Below, in pieces: positions 14,243 to 14,572 of a stretch of 14,572 nt of DNA; within the stretch, counting starts at the first letter, position 1, and each line of letters begins with the position of its first letter. The notes beneath the pieces are model-generated. The model was not told where the DNA came from and searched no databases. It worked only from the letters and a program-made list of their open reading frames with translations. Both the position numbers and the translations under genes were made by a program. Location: NCBI GenBank assembly GCA_016199605.1, contig JACQGJ010000346.1, positions 1 to 14,572 of the forward strand, written 5' to 3'. This stretch comes from Armatimonadota bacterium (GTDB lineage Bacteria; Armatimonadota; Abditibacteriia; CG2-30-59-28).

Positions 14243-14572
14243 GGGAACGGAAAACGGTATCGTCGCGGGGGATCCACCCGTTCAAGAGGACCCGCAGAGG
14301 ATTCAGGTAGACCGGAAAGAGGGGATCGTCCGGAACACACTCATCGTCACCGCGCTCCGTGCGATCAGCCCGTTGGCCGGGACTCTGCGGGAAATGGTCA
14401 TGTCGCGCCTGATGGGCACCACAGCAGCAGCCGACATCTACCGCTTCGCCATCGAGCGGATCCTCCAGGATGTCTACACAAAAGTCGAAAAGCTCCTGCA
14501 GCCGACGTACCTGCCTGTGTTCGTCGGAAGGCAGACTCTCGACGGCGAAGAACGCGCCTGGCGGTTCACCAG
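14235..14572 (+). CDS. MurJ/MviN-family lipid-linked glycan flippase, 3' end outside window
   Basis: The first 112 residues are present; the gene runs off the right edge. After a charged 30-residue cytoplasmic tail comes RNTLIVTALRAISPLAGTLREMVMSRLMGTTAAADIYRFA, then LLQPTYLPVFVGRQ. The order (a first membrane helix, a G-x-x-R-E-like turn, a GxxxxAD segment and a YLPVF element) is that of the MurJ/MviN branch of the MOP exporter superfamily, which flips undecaprenyl-linked precursors across the inner membrane. Housekeeping MurJ moves lipid II; here, after four glycosyltransferases, a role in exporting the polysaccharide repeat unit is more likely. The start is set by GAGGTGAT upstream. Most of the protein, including the central cavity residues, is not visible. 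Confidence 0.72.
   Translation, partial: MSEGTENGIVAGDPPVQEDPQRIQVDRKEGIVRNTLIVTALRAISPLAGTLREMVMSRLMGTTAAADIYRFAIERILQDVYTKVEKLLQPTYLPVFVGRQTLDGEERAWRFT

Overview
The window is a dense, single-strand (+) stretch of bacterial accessory DNA. GC content is fairly high (about 60% by eye). The mapped genes abut or overlap, and several have TTG or GTG starts with clear Shine-Dalgarno sequences. Two sites carry the extended GAGGTGAT form of that motif. No RNA genes, CRISPR arrays or insertion sequences were seen, and no gene-free stretch reaches 300 bases. The sequence does not identify a phylum; I can only say a bacterium with standard stop usage, since TGA ends five genes here.

Region 1 (1-7754) looks like a small acyl-building module. 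It holds the end of a 2-oxoacid dehydrogenase E2-like protein (a lipoyl-domain tail and an E3/E1-binding domain, split by an in-frame TGA, with no acyltransferase core), a holo-ACP synthase and a FabG-type ketoreductase. A large secreted alpha/beta hydrolase follows. Then come a complete ketosynthase, a shortened ketosynthase-like partner whose catalytic Cys is Glu, and the E1 alpha and beta subunits of a ThDP-dependent 2-oxoacid dehydrogenase.

Region 2 (7777-14572) looks like a surface-polysaccharide module. It holds a GT2 glycosyltransferase, an acyl carrier protein, and two alpha/beta hydrolases resembling the exosortase-A-associated hydrolase 2 and hydrolase 1 families. Three GT4 glycosyltransferases and the start of a MurJ/MviN-type flippase complete it.

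Inference: E1 could decarboxylate a 2-oxoacid onto a lipoyl carrier, the KS/KSbeta-like/KR/ACP set could extend or reduce the acyl chain, and the product could decorate or anchor a glycan built by the four glycosyltransferases and moved by the flippase. An alternative is that the E1 pair builds a two-carbon branched sugar. The most unusual points are the coreless and interrupted E2, the compact Cys-to-Glu ketosynthase partner, and the two hydrolases with Arg and Cys at the nucleophile elbow.
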